A stretch of DNA of 36,881 nt from Bifidobacterium aesculapii (GTDB lineage: Bacteria > Actinomycetota > Actinomycetes > Actinomycetales > Bifidobacteriaceae). Location: assembly GCF_001417815.1 (NCBI RefSeq), contig NZ_BCFK01000048.1, forward strand, positions 1 to 36,881, in the 5' to 3' direction. The translations under genes and the position numbers were made by a program. The notes under the pieces were generated by a model that was given only the letters and a program-made list of their open reading frames with translations, did not search any database and was not told the origin of the DNA. This document shows, one piece after another, positions 7,924 to 20,831 of the stretch (positions are counted from its first letter, which is position 1; each line of letters starts with the position of its first letter).

Positions 7924-10316
7924 TCGGGTTTCCGATCCTCGAATTTCGTGGTATACAACCGATAAAGCAGACTATCGGCATCGATACGCCCATCGAACGG
8001 TATGAACGCAGTGCCGCTCTTAGCCATGCCCTGACCGGGCTGCACCCCGGTGAAGAACGCCCGCTGTTCATCGGACAGCTTCAGCAGCTCGCACAAGGCG
8101 TCGGCATCCGTGGCGGTCTGGTTCAGCAGCAACAGGAAGTCGCTGTTCGCGAGCATCAGACGCGCATCCTGGTTGGCCAGCAGCTCCTCGATGTTCTGCG
8201 TGATGCCGGTGGGGCACAAACCCCATTTACGGGCGCGCTTGTACAGGCGCAGGAAGTATTCGGCCGCATACCGGTTCGAGAACAGCAGATGGAACTCGTC
8301 CACCCACAGCCAGGTGCGCCGGCCGAGACGGCGATTCCTGACGACCCGGTTCCATATCTGATCCAGGACGACGAGCATACCGAATGTGCGCAACTCCGCT
8401 CCCAGACCGGAAACGTCATAGACCAGGAACCGGCTGGACGTATTCACATCAGTGGCATGGGCGAAGGCGTTCAGACTGCCGGTCGCGTAGATCTCCAATG
8501 CTCGCGCGGCATCATGGGCACCTGGCTCATTCAAAGCCGTGAGACGGTCATGCAGGGTGACGAGCGTTGGCATGCCCAGTTCTGGATGCTCCCGCACCTC
8601 GCGATACATGCCGATGACCGTACGGTCGATCAGACTGCGCTGCATGCGGTCGATGCCGTCCTGTCCGCCGATCAGCACGCCGAGCATGTTCAGCACGCTC
8701 GCACATTTCGACCGTATCGGATCACCCTCGGAATCATCCTCATACTCGATATCCAAAGCGTTGATATGCGCGCGCGACGATTCCCCGATCTCGACTCGCT
8801 CGCCGCCAAGACCGGTGCACAACGGCGTGAACTCACGTTCCGGGTCGATGACGATCAGATCATCGTCCGGACGGGTCAGATAGATCTGGGTGATCTCGTT
8901 CTTCGCCGCCTGGCTCTTGCCCGACCCGGTCGTACCCAGAACGAATCCGTTGCCGTTCATGCCTTTCGTACGGTCGATGACCACGGGATTGCCGGTGCGG
9001 GCGTTCGCCCCATGGAACACCCCGCCCGGCTCGAACAGCTCCTGCGACGTGAACGGCACCAGAATCGCCGCGCTCGACGTGGTCAGCGTGCGACGCATCG
9101 GCGGCAGGGGATTCCCCAACGGCAGTACGGCGTTCAGCCCCTCCACCTGCATGTAGGCCAAGGTCTCGGCCACACACGACTGCCCATCGATTGCGGCCGT
9201 CACGTCACGAACCGTCTGGTCCAGTTGCTCGCGACTGCCCGCCGACACGTCCACGATCATGAGGGAATCCACCAGACGGTCGCCGTTATGCTCCAGATCA
9301 TCACGCAGCTCACCCGCCTGAGTCATGGATTCCTGAAGATCATGAGGCAGCATGTCCTCGGGCAGATGCTGTTTGCGGTTCTTGCGCCGCTCGTCGATGG
9401 CCTGCATATCCATTTCGGCGATCGTCCGGTTCACGAGCTTCAACCCCTCGGCCTTGCCCCGCGGGGACAGATGGATGCCGACCGTGATATCCGCCTTGAT
9501 GTCCGTGATGGACGACACTAGTTGATCGCTCAGATAATCCGGGAAGTCACGCACCAACAGACACTGATGCCACACCTCCGCAGTGCCCGAGCTCAACCGG
9601 AGCCGACGGCGATCCGACACATCCACGGCGAACGGGGCCACATAATCCTTCGTGGACATGCCATGCGATTTCAGGAAGCCATCCTCGGTGAACGAGAACC
9701 GGACACCGTGCCGCAGCATCCCGTGCAATACCGCCAGACGCGACTGCCGGTTCAAGCGGACGCCGACGCAGCCGCCCACCGACCGCAGTTGCGCCGTGGC
9801 ACGCAACGCGGCACGGTTCAGCAGCGTGACCGCCCGTTCCCCGTCCCGCTCACGCAACGTCAACGTCAGATACTTGTCCGTCACCGCGCCCTGCGAACGC
9901 CCGGCGAGACGCCGACGCACATTGCGGTTGAAGTCCCCGCGCAATCCATCCAACGCATCGCTCCGAAGCGACATGGCGATACTGCGCGTCACCTCCTCGG
10001 GATCCAGCATGCGCGTGGCGACCGTGATCTGGACTCCCATGTTCTCGCCGATCGAATTCAGGAAACGACCCCACCGGTCCACGACATCCAGCTGCTGATC
10101 CTGGGTCGCGACCTGATAATTGATGTCGCTGATCCGCAGCGACACGCTCCACCGGTCGCCGCCAAGGAACACGATGCCATTGGACAGCATCGAATCATAG
10201 CCAAGCAACTCCTTCGACGAACGAGGCATGCGACGATTCCCGGACCGCCTGTTCCCGACCTTTCCATGTCGCTTACCGTTGCCTTTGACCGCCTTGCTGC
10301 CACTGATGTCAGACAT
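7920..10316 (-). CDS. VirB4-like conjugation ATPase
   Basis: The 798-residue ATPase powers assembly of and transfer through the type IV secretion channel at the membrane. Walker A is LGTTGSGKS (Lys467) followed by QAAKNE, and Walker B is TWLWVDEFHLLF (Asp673, Glu674). After Walker B come a TQNIEELL motif and NSDFLLLLNQ, typical of VirB4/TraC. The N-terminal half lacks motifs, as usual. Length is normal for Gram-positive VirB4 proteins. It overlaps the PrgI gene by 8 nt at its start and the hydrolase gene by 4 nt at its end, so the three are translationally coupled. Confidence 0.95.
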   Translation of the reverse strand: MSDISGSKAVKGNGKRHGKVGNRRSGNRRMPRSSKELLGYDSMLSNGIVFLGGDRWSVSLRISDINYQVATQDQQLDVVDRWGRFLNSIGENMGVQITVATRMLDPEEVTRSIAMSLRSDALDGLRGDFNRNVRRRLAGRSQGAVTDKYLTLTLRERDGERAVTLLNRAALRATAQLRSVGGCVGVRLNRQSRLAVLHGMLRHGVRFSFTEDGFLKSHGMSTKDYVAPFAVDVSDRRRLRLSSGTAEVWHQCLLVRDFPDYLSDQLVSSITDIKADITVGIHLSPRGKAEGLKLVNRTIAEMDMQAIDERRKNRKQHLPEDMLPHDLQESMTQAGELRDDLEHNGDRLVDSLMIVDVSAGSREQLDQTVRDVTAAIDGQSCVAETLAYMQVEGLNAVLPLGNPLPPMRRTLTTSSAAILVPFTSQELFEPGGVFHGANARTGNPVVIDRTKGMNGNGFVLGTTGSGKSQAAKNEITQIYLTRPDDDLIVIDPEREFTPLCTGLGGERVEIGESSRAHINALDIEYEDDSEGDPIRSKCASVLNMLGVLIGGQDGIDRMQRSLIDRTVIGMYREVREHPELGMPTLVTLHDRLTALNEPGAHDAARALEIYATGSLNAFAHATDVNTSSRFLVYDVSGLGAELRTFGMLVVLDQIWNRVVRNRRLGRRTWLWVDEFHLLFSNRYAAEYFLRLYKRARKWGLCPTGITQNIEELLANQDARLMLANSDFLLLLNQTATDADALCELLKLSDEQRAFFTGVQPGQGMAKSGTAFIPFDGRIDADSLLYRLYTTKFEDRKPE

Positions 10317-10689
10317 GACGACGTACCTGCCTTCCCCTGATTCGTCTACGGGCCTTCTCTTTCAACGACGGTTTGCCGGGAAACCTCGCGGGAACATAGG
10401 GTTCGAGCAGGTAGACCTTCGGACCGAAACGCTGGCGCAGCATGTATCCCAGATACCGTTCAGGCTTCAGCCCTTTCGGACGCCACCAACCCCACAGCGC
10501 GAACGGCAGGCAAACCGCAAACAGCAGATACGACCCCAGATCGGACAAGCCCAACGACCAGAACAACGCCGCCTCACCTCCGCCCAGGACGAGCATGCAT
10601 GCGGCGGCCGCCAGTTGGCGCCAGCTCAGCCCCCACATCACCTTCGCCTCGACATTGGCGATCTCCTTATATACGCGCATCTGCAACAT
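10309..10689 (-). CDS. PrgI-family membrane protein (VirB3-like)
   Basis: The 126-residue protein has an N-terminal MRVYKEIANVEAKVMWGLSWRQ segment, two adjacent membrane spans (about residues 27-43 and 49-68), then a GWWRPKGLKPERYLGYML segment and a basic tail. This is the standard PrgI layout, and PrgI genes almost always lie directly upstream of virB4 in Gram-positive conjugative elements, as here. Start 10689 is supported by AAGGA; a second Met three codons later is possible. It is thought to anchor VirB4 to the membrane channel. Confidence 0.9.
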   Translation of the reverse strand: MLQMRVYKEIANVEAKVMWGLSWRQLAAAACMLVLGGGEAALFWSLGLSDLGSYLLFAVCLPFALWGWWRPKGLKPERYLGYMLRQRFGPKVYLLEPYVPARFPGKPSLKEKARRRIRGRQVRRHV

Positions 10690-10731
10690 GAAAGAATCCT
10701 TTCCCTGATTGGCCCCGGTTGTGGTAGGCGG

Positions 10732-11577
10732 CTACTCGCCGCCGGCTATGGCCCGGCTGACACGCTGACTCACCGCGATCACGAAGAACAGCAGGATGCC
10801 CGCCATCATGAGATTGCCGAAGTTGCCCGTCACCCACGCCACCATGCCCTTGTCCGCGGAATCCGGGATCTTCACGGCATCGACCACGACCCGCTGATAG
10901 AACACCAGACAGATGAACACGCACACCGCATTCACCGACGTGCGCGCATACGACTTGAAGAAACCCACGCCGATCGGCTTGGTGTCCTCATGCACCAGAA
11001 ACGCGAATGGCAACGACTGGAACGCCGTCAACGCATACAATTCGATGAACCGCACATACAGCACCACCGTGAACACCACCGACGCCAACTGGGACAACAG
11101 CCACGGGATCACCAGCAGAAAGAACAACGCCGCCTGCCCCATCACCCCGGCATCGCGAATCTGGTCACGCATCAGATCGCCCAGCTGACCGCCGTCGCCC
11201 GTCGCCTCATACGACATCTGAGAAGACACTCCCTGCATGAGGAACTGCGTGACCTGATTGAACATCCGAATGAATAGACTGGCGTTCTGCACGGCGATGA
11301 ACACCAACGCGATCTTGAACATGGTGCCGGCAACGATCTTCACACCTAGATCACGGTCCGACTCGATGCGCGTCGAGTTACGCGCCAGCTCCAACGTGAA
11401 CATGACCGCGAGCACCACCGATGTCAGAGGCTTGACGGCGACTCCATGCACGTTCACCGCCAACTGGTAAAGAGCGGGATTCCACGTCTCCGGCGCCTGA
11501 GATAACAGCCCGGCTGTGATCGAACCGGCGCCTCCGCCGCCGATCATGTTGAGCATGGCTACGATGAAGTCCTCCAC
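10732..11577 (-). CDS. TrbL/VirB6-like polytopic conjugation protein
   Basis: The 281-residue product starts at GTG (11577), 18 nt after the Maff2 gene. It has an N-terminal hydrophobic, Gly-rich segment and about five further spans (for example LTSVVLAVMFTLELA, ALFFLLVIPWLLSQLASVVF and NLMMAGILLFFVIAVSQRV). The placement between a Maff2-type protein and PrgI/VirB4 is that of the TrbL/VirB6 channel component. The extracellular loop after the third span carries the only variable region. No catalytic motif is expected or seen. The family call rests on context and topology. Confidence 0.78.
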   Translation of the reverse strand: MEDFIVAMLNMIGGGGAGSITAGLLSQAPETWNPALYQLAVNVHGVAVKPLTSVVLAVMFTLELARNSTRIESDRDLGVKIVAGTMFKIALVFIAVQNASLFIRMFNQVTQFLMQGVSSQMSYEATGDGGQLGDLMRDQIRDAGVMGQAALFFLLVIPWLLSQLASVVFTVVLYVRFIELYALTAFQSLPFAFLVHEDTKPIGVGFFKSYARTSVNAVCVFICLVFYQRVVVDAVKIPDSADKGMVAWVTGNFGNLMMAGILLFFVIAVSQRVSRAIAGGE

Positions 11578-11595
11578 GGCAGGCCCCGAATCAGC

Positions 11596-11802
11596 TCAGC
11601 CCAGAGCCACCGCGTTGAAAATCTGCGCAGCCGCGATGATCATGCCTCCACCCACGATCTGCCACAGTCCCGATTGCGTCTGCGGCCCGTTATGATCCTT
11701 CAGACCGCCACCGAAGGTAACGGCGCCCCACACCAGCCACAAGCCACCACCGATAGTGGCGAACCTGACGAACAACTGAAGCACCTGATTCAACAAATCC
11801 AC
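11596..11802 (-). CDS. Maff2-family small membrane protein (pilin-like position)
   Basis: The 68-residue protein has two membrane spans separated by a short polar loop (GGGLKDHNGPQTQSGLWQ) and ends GGGMIIAAAQIFNAVALG. The loop and the Gly-rich second span match my memory of Maff2 proteins of Tn1549-like conjugative elements, which sit just before the TrbL-like gene. It starts at GTG (11802) behind AGGAGG. It may play the VirB2/pilin-like role. It is the first gene of the visible T4SS operon. Confidence 0.8.
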   Translation of the reverse strand: MDLLNQVLQLFVRFATIGGGLWLVWGAVTFGGGLKDHNGPQTQSGLWQIVGGGMIIAAAQIFNAVALG

Positions 11803-13320
<1,518 letters not shown>

Positions 13321-13371
13321 GACGTCGTCTCGAAGACGGGCGGCACCGGCGTCGATTTTGCTGGAAGGAAT

Positions 13372-14685
13372 TTACTTCACCTGGCGGCCGGCGCACCAGA
13401 CGTGCCGGGCGGTCCAGTCGGCGGGGTCGAGGAGGTTGAGGTCGGCGGCGTATCCGGGGGCGATGAGGCCGAGCGGGGCTCCGGTAACTGGGTTGGCCTT
13501 GTCGAATCCGAAGGCGCGGGCCGGGGTGAGGGTGGCGGCCTCGACGGCGGCGACGGGACTGAAGCCGAGTTCGTTGACCGCGCGCTGGACCGCGACCTCC
13601 AGGGTGAGCGTGGAGCCGGCGATGGCGCCGTTGGACACGAGGCGCGCATGCCCGTCGACAACGTTCACGTCCAGCTCGCCGAGCTTGTACGCGCCGTCGG
13701 GGCAGTCGGTGGCGGCCATCGCGTCGGTGACGAACGCGATGCGGTGGGGCGCCAGTCCGAAGCCGAGCTTGACCATCGGGTTCTGGACGTGGAAGCCGTC
13801 GTTGATGAGCTCGATGGTGACGCGCGGGTCCTCGACCGCGGCCGGGATGGGGCCGGGTTCGCGGTGGTGCAGGCCGTTCATCGCGTTGAACATGTGGGTC
13901 ATGATGCCGGCGCCCGCGTCGAAGCCGGCCTGGGCGGTGGCGTAGTCGGCGTCGCAGTGTCCGACCGCGGGCACCACGCCGGCGGCAGCGAACTGGCGGA
14001 TGGCGCCGATGCCGTGCTCCAGTTCGGGGGCGATGGTGATCTGACGGATGCAGCCGAGCTTGCCGGCCGCGGGGTCGGCGCCCGAGGCGTCGAGCATGCG
14101 GTCCACGAGTTCGGGCACCGGGTCCTTGAGGCAGTTCGGGTCGTGCGCGCCCTTGCGCTTCAGGGCGAGGAACGGGCCTTCGAGGTGGCAGCCGAGGATG
14201 TCGGGGCGGGTGGCCATCTTCTCGCGCACGGTGCGGATGTTGCGGCAGATCACGTCCATCGGGTTGGTGATGAGCGAGAGGACCTGGCGGGTGGTGCCGT
14301 GCACCGCGTGGCCAGCGCGGGCCACGTCGATGCCGTTCGGGCCGTCGTCGAAGCTCTTCTCCCAGGCGCCATGGGCGTGGATGTCCACGTAGCCGGGCGT
14401 GAGGATGCGGCCGTCCGCATCAATAACCGCACCGTCCGAACCCGATGGAGCGGCCGGGTCGATGCCGACCGTGCGGCAGGCGTGCTCGAACGCCTCCTCG
14501 CCGCTGCCGTCCGCCGCCGCGAAACCGGTGGCCACGATCACGCCGCGCGCGTCCGAGACCACCCAATATCCGCTTTGCTCGCCGCGGGCGTCCACCTTGC
14601 GAGCCCCGCGGATCGCGACCGGACGGGCCTCGCCCTCCAACGCCGCCGTCACGTGCGCGACGATCTCACTTCTGTCCTGTGTCAT
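13372..14685 (-). CDS. nagA: N-acetylglucosamine-6-phosphate deacetylase
   Basis: The 437-residue cytoplasmic amidohydrolase converts GlcNAc-6-phosphate to glucosamine-6-phosphate and acetate. Metal and active-site motifs are present in order: PGYVDIHAHG, GCHLEGPFL, VGHCDADY, THMFNAMNGLHHR and the catalytic Asp in FVTDAMAATD. It is somewhat longer than E. coli NagA (382 residues) because of an N-terminal domain extension common in actinobacteria. GGAAGGAAATC precedes the ATG. It is the last gene of lacZ-nagB-nagA, separated from nagB by a strong hairpin. It works directly upstream of NagB in amino-sugar use. Confidence 0.95.
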   Translation of the reverse strand: MTQDRSEIVAHVTAALEGEARPVAIRGARKVDARGEQSGYWVVSDARGVIVATGFAAADGSGEEAFEHACRTVGIDPAAPSGSDGAVIDADGRILTPGYVDIHAHGAWEKSFDDGPNGIDVARAGHAVHGTTRQVLSLITNPMDVICRNIRTVREKMATRPDILGCHLEGPFLALKRKGAHDPNCLKDPVPELVDRMLDASGADPAAGKLGCIRQITIAPELEHGIGAIRQFAAAGVVPAVGHCDADYATAQAGFDAGAGIMTHMFNAMNGLHHREPGPIPAAVEDPRVTIELINDGFHVQNPMVKLGFGLAPHRIAFVTDAMAATDCPDGAYKLGELDVNVVDGHARLVSNGAIAGSTLTLEVAVQRAVNELGFSPVAAVEAATLTPARAFGFDKANPVTGAPLGLIAPGYAADLNLLDPADWTARHVWCAGRQVK

Positions 14686-14703
14686 GATTTCCTTCCTATA
14701 TGC

Positions 14704-14743
14704 GTTCGGGCTCCTTCTTTGCGGAGAAAGAAGGAGCCCGAAC
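14704..14743. terminator. Perfect 17-bp hairpin between nagB and nagA
   Basis: GTTCGGGCTCCTTCTTT (14704-14720), a GCGGAG loop and the exact complementary arm (14727-14743) form a very stable stem just after the nagB stop on the minus strand. There is no U-run, so partial termination or an mRNA-stability role is likelier than full termination. nagA is 57 nt further on and has no evident promoter of its own. Confidence 0.7.
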
Positions 14744-14756
14744 CGTTCGATTGCCG

Positions 14757-15569
14757 TCAGATGCCCTGCCAGGCCGGCTTGTGGGCGAAGGCGTAGCGGT
14801 AGTAGTCCTTGTGACGCAGGCGGCTGGCGGCCTCCTCATCCACGATGATCGTGGCGTGCGGGTGCAGCTGCAGCGCGGAGGCCGGGCAGAACGCGCTCAC
14901 GCCACCCTCGACGGTCTCCTCGATGGCCTCGGCCTTGCCCGAGCCGAACGCAAGCAGCACGAGGTGACGGGCCTTCAGGACCGTGCCGATGCCCTGCGTG
15001 ATGCAGTGGGTCGGTACCTGGTTGATGTCGTCGTCGAAGAAGCGGGCGTTGTCGATGCGCGTCTGCTCGGCCAGGGTCTTCACGCGCGTGCCGGAGGCGA
15101 GCGAGGAGCCGGGCTCGTTGAAACCGATGTGGCCGTCGGTGCCGATGCCGAGGATCTGCACGTCGATGCCGCCCGCGGCCTCGATGGCCGCGTCGTAGGC
15201 CGGGCCGGCGGCGGCGATCTTGTCGCCGTCTTCGAGCGGGGCGCCGTTCAGCACGTCGCCGGGCACGTGGACCTTGGCCGGGTCGAGGCCCAGGGGCTCG
15301 ACGACCGTGCGGTGGATGGTGGAGTGGTAGGACTGCGGGTGGTCGAGCGGCAAGCCCAGGTACTCGTCGAGCGCGAAGCCGCGCACCTTGGAGACGTCGA
15401 TGTGCTCCTCATGCACGATCTTGGCGAGGGCCTGGTAGGCGGCCAGCGGGCTGGAGCCCGTGGCGAGTCCCAGCACCGCGTCCGGCTTGGCCTTGATGAG
15501 GTCCGCCACGCAACGGCCGTAGATCTCGCCGGCCTCCTCCTCGTTCTTGACGATGATCACTTCAGCCAT
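14757..15569 (-). CDS. nagB: Glucosamine-6-phosphate deaminase
   Basis: The 270-residue enzyme converts glucosamine-6-phosphate to fructose-6-phosphate and ammonia, the entry into the bifidobacterial fructose-6-phosphate shunt. Key motifs are GLATGSSP (phosphate binding), FALDEYLGL with catalytic Asp68, and GIGTDGHIGFNEPGS. Length matches the family (about 260-270). The start MAEVIIVKNEE at 15569 follows AAAAGAGAC; the frame is open for 19 more codons upstream, but these lie in the lacZ-nagB gap and have no ribosome site. It is second in lacZ-nagB-nagA. Confidence 0.96.
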   Translation of the reverse strand: MAEVIIVKNEEEAGEIYGRCVADLIKAKPDAVLGLATGSSPLAAYQALAKIVHEEHIDVSKVRGFALDEYLGLPLDHPQSYHSTIHRTVVEPLGLDPAKVHVPGDVLNGAPLEDGDKIAAAGPAYDAAIEAAGGIDVQILGIGTDGHIGFNEPGSSLASGTRVKTLAEQTRIDNARFFDDDINQVPTHCITQGIGTVLKARHLVLLAFGSGKAEAIEETVEGGVSAFCPASALQLHPHATIIVDEEAASRLRHKDYYRYAFAHKPAWQGI

Positions 15570-15612
15570 GATTGATTGTCTCTTTTCTGTGGGTGTGTTT
15601 TGGGGAATATGC

Positions 15613-15648
15613 ACGGGCGGCGGCATGGTGGTGCATGCCGCCGCCCGT
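15613..15648. terminator. 15-bp GC-rich hairpin after lacZ
   Basis: ACGGGCGGCGGCATG (15613-15627) pairs exactly with 15634-15648 around a GTGGTG loop. It begins 6 nt after the lacZ stop on the minus strand. No U-tract follows in that direction. The nagB ribosome site is about 30 nt further on, so transcription presumably continues at reduced level. Confidence 0.7.
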
Positions 15649-15654
15649 TGCCGG

Positions 15655-18928
<3,274 letters not shown>

Positions 18929-19071
18929 CTTCTTGCGCATGCCTCGATGGTGACTGCGAGAACCTGTGCAAATCCATTGATTGCAATGATAATTCGGCTG
19001 CTACGGTGTCTTTTCGCCCGTGCGTCGCGTCGAATCGTCGAATGCGATTCGTTGGCGTTGCTTGCGACACG

Positions 19072-19109
19072 CGGTAAAGTTTTTTACTTTTTTGAGAAAG
19101 TTCTATACT
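19072..19109 (+). promoter_or_regulatory. Symporter promoter with LacI-type operator
   Basis: CGGTAAA-GTTT-TTTACTT (19072-19089) is the third copy of the operator. A -10 TATACT lies at 19104-19109; the T-rich hexamer 17 nt upstream (19081-19086) falls inside the operator's right half, so repressor and polymerase would compete for the -35 region. The -35 itself is poor. Confidence 0.7.
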
Positions 19110-19178
19110 CGCGTCTTGCGGGATCGGAGCTGTTCCCGCGCACGGATTCTTTACAGGTCGCAAGGAGGCCACCACACC

Positions 19179-20660
19179 ATGAGCGGATCCACCACACAGC
19201 GCACGGCGACGCCCGGACAACCGCAGGCAGCGCCCGCGAGGAACATGGGCCAGAAGATCGCATACGCGTTCGGCAATCTGGGACAGGCCGCGTTCTACAA
19301 CACGATGAGCACGTTCTTCATCACGTTCGTGACCACCGCGCTGTTCATCGACGTGGACAAGACGCTGGCCGCGCGCCTCATTGCGGTGATCACCGGACTC
19401 GTGGTGGTCATCCGCATCGCGGAGATCTTCCTCGACCCGCTGCTCGGCAACCTCGTGGACAACACGAACACCCGCTGGGGCCGGTTCCGCCCCTGGCAGT
19501 TCATCGGCGGCCTCGTGCCCGGCATCCTGCTGATCATGGTGTTCACCGGCCTGTTCGGCCTCGTGGACGTGAACACCGGCGTGTTCATGGTCCTGTTCGT
19601 TATCGTGTTCATCCTGCTGGACGTGATCTACTCGCTGCGCGACATCTCCTACTGGGGCATGATCCCCGCGATCTCCTCCGACTCGCACGAACGCAGCACG
19701 TACACCGCGCTCGGCGCGTTCACCGGATCCATCGGCTACAACGGCGTCACCGTCATCGTCGTGCCCGTCGTCAGCTGGTTCACCTGGAAGTTCACCGGCC
19801 AATGGGAGCAGGGCCGCACCGGCTGGGCCGCGTTCGCCATCATCATCGCCGTGCTCGGCCTGTTGACCGCGTGGAGCGTCGCGTTCGGCACCCGCGAGAA
19901 CCAGGGCGAGCTGCGCGCCAAGGCCGAGGCCAACGGCAACCCCATCGAGGCGTTCAAGGCCATCGCCCAGAACGACCAGCTCCTGTGGGTCGCCCTGAGC
20001 TACCTGCTGTACTCCGTGGCCAACGTCGCCACCACCGGCGTGCTCTTCTACCAGTTCAAATACGTGCTCGGCGCGCCGGACAGCTTCTCCATCGCCGGCG
20101 TCATCCCGGTCATCACCGGACTGGTCACCACGCCCCTCTACCCGGTGCTCAACCGCCGCATCCCGCGCCGCTGGCTGTACACCGCCGGCATGGCGTTCAT
20201 GATCGCCGGCTACACGCTGTTCATCATCGCGCCCATGAACCTGCCCGTCGTCATCGTCGCGCTCGTCCTCTTCTACCTGCCCGCGCAGACCATCCAGATG
20301 ACCGCCATCCTGAGCATGACCGACTCCATCGAATACGGACAGCTCAAGACCGGCAAGCGCAACGAGGCCGTCACCCTCTCCGTGCGCCCGATGCTCGACA
20401 AGATCGCCGGCGCGCTGTCCAACGGCATCGTGGGCTTCGTGGCCGTCGCCGCCGGCATGGTCGGCAACGCCACCGCCGCCGACATGACCGCCGCGAACAT
20501 CCGCACGTTCAAGACCTGCGCCTACTACCTGCCGCTCGCCGGCATCGTCGCCAGCCTCGTCGTCTTCCTCCTGACCGTCAAGATCGACGAGAACATGCAC
20601 GACCACATCGTCGAACAGCTCGAAGAACGACTCGCCTCCGAGGAAACCGACAAGCAGTAA
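19179..20660 (+). CDS. GPH-family galactoside:cation symporter
   Basis: The 493-residue transporter of the major facilitator superfamily has about 12 membrane spans and the GPH signature DPLLGNLVDNTNTRWGRFRP between TM2 and TM3. It starts IAYAFGNLGQAAFYNTMSTF and has no C-terminal EIIA-like domain, unlike LacS of streptococci, so it is not regulated by PTS phosphorylation in that way. AAGGAGG (19162-19168) fixes the start at 19179; the longer open frame to 19020 runs through the promoter. It is divergent from lacZ and shares the operator, so it should import the galactoside that LacZ cleaves. Confidence 0.93.
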   Translation: MSGSTTQRTATPGQPQAAPARNMGQKIAYAFGNLGQAAFYNTMSTFFITFVTTALFIDVDKTLAARLIAVITGLVVVIRIAEIFLDPLLGNLVDNTNTRWGRFRPWQFIGGLVPGILLIMVFTGLFGLVDVNTGVFMVLFVIVFILLDVIYSLRDISYWGMIPAISSDSHERSTYTALGAFTGSIGYNGVTVIVVPVVSWFTWKFTGQWEQGRTGWAAFAIIIAVLGLLTAWSVAFGTRENQGELRAKAEANGNPIEAFKAIAQNDQLLWVALSYLLYSVANVATTGVLFYQFKYVLGAPDSFSIAGVIPVITGLVTTPLYPVLNRRIPRRWLYTAGMAFMIAGYTLFIIAPMNLPVVIVALVLFYLPAQTIQMTAILSMTDSIEYGQLKTGKRNEAVTLSVRPMLDKIAGALSNGIVGFVAVAAGMVGNATAADMTAANIRTFKTCAYYLPLAGIVASLVVFLLTVKIDENMHDHIVEQLEERLASEETDKQ

Positions 20661-20679
20661 GCAATCAGGGCAGCAAGGG

Positions 20680-20723
20680 AACGGCCCGGCGCTAACGGTT
20701 TGAACCGTTGGCGCCGGGCCGTT
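20680..20723. terminator. 19-bp hairpin terminator, probably bidirectional
   Basis: AACGGCCCGGCGCTAACGG (20680-20698) pairs with 20705-20723 with only one G-U pair and a 6-nt TTTGAA loop. It lies just after the symporter stop and before the 3' end of the convergent adhesin gene. There is no long U-run. It is placed to separate the two converging transcripts. Confidence 0.75.
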
Positions 20724-20831
20724 GCCATGCCCGCCGGGGAGAGAAGAAGGAAGAGAACCGGCGGGGTTCCGGCCGGATTGTCGTCCGGCCGGAAGAATCA
20801 TCGCGGCAGAAAGCGGTCCCTGCCGCTTCGG

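Noticed and set aside
13402..14796. 464-codon plus-strand frame opposite nagA
   Set aside because: Gly/Val/Asp-rich shadow frame without a start signal; nagA on the other strand has all catalytic motifs.
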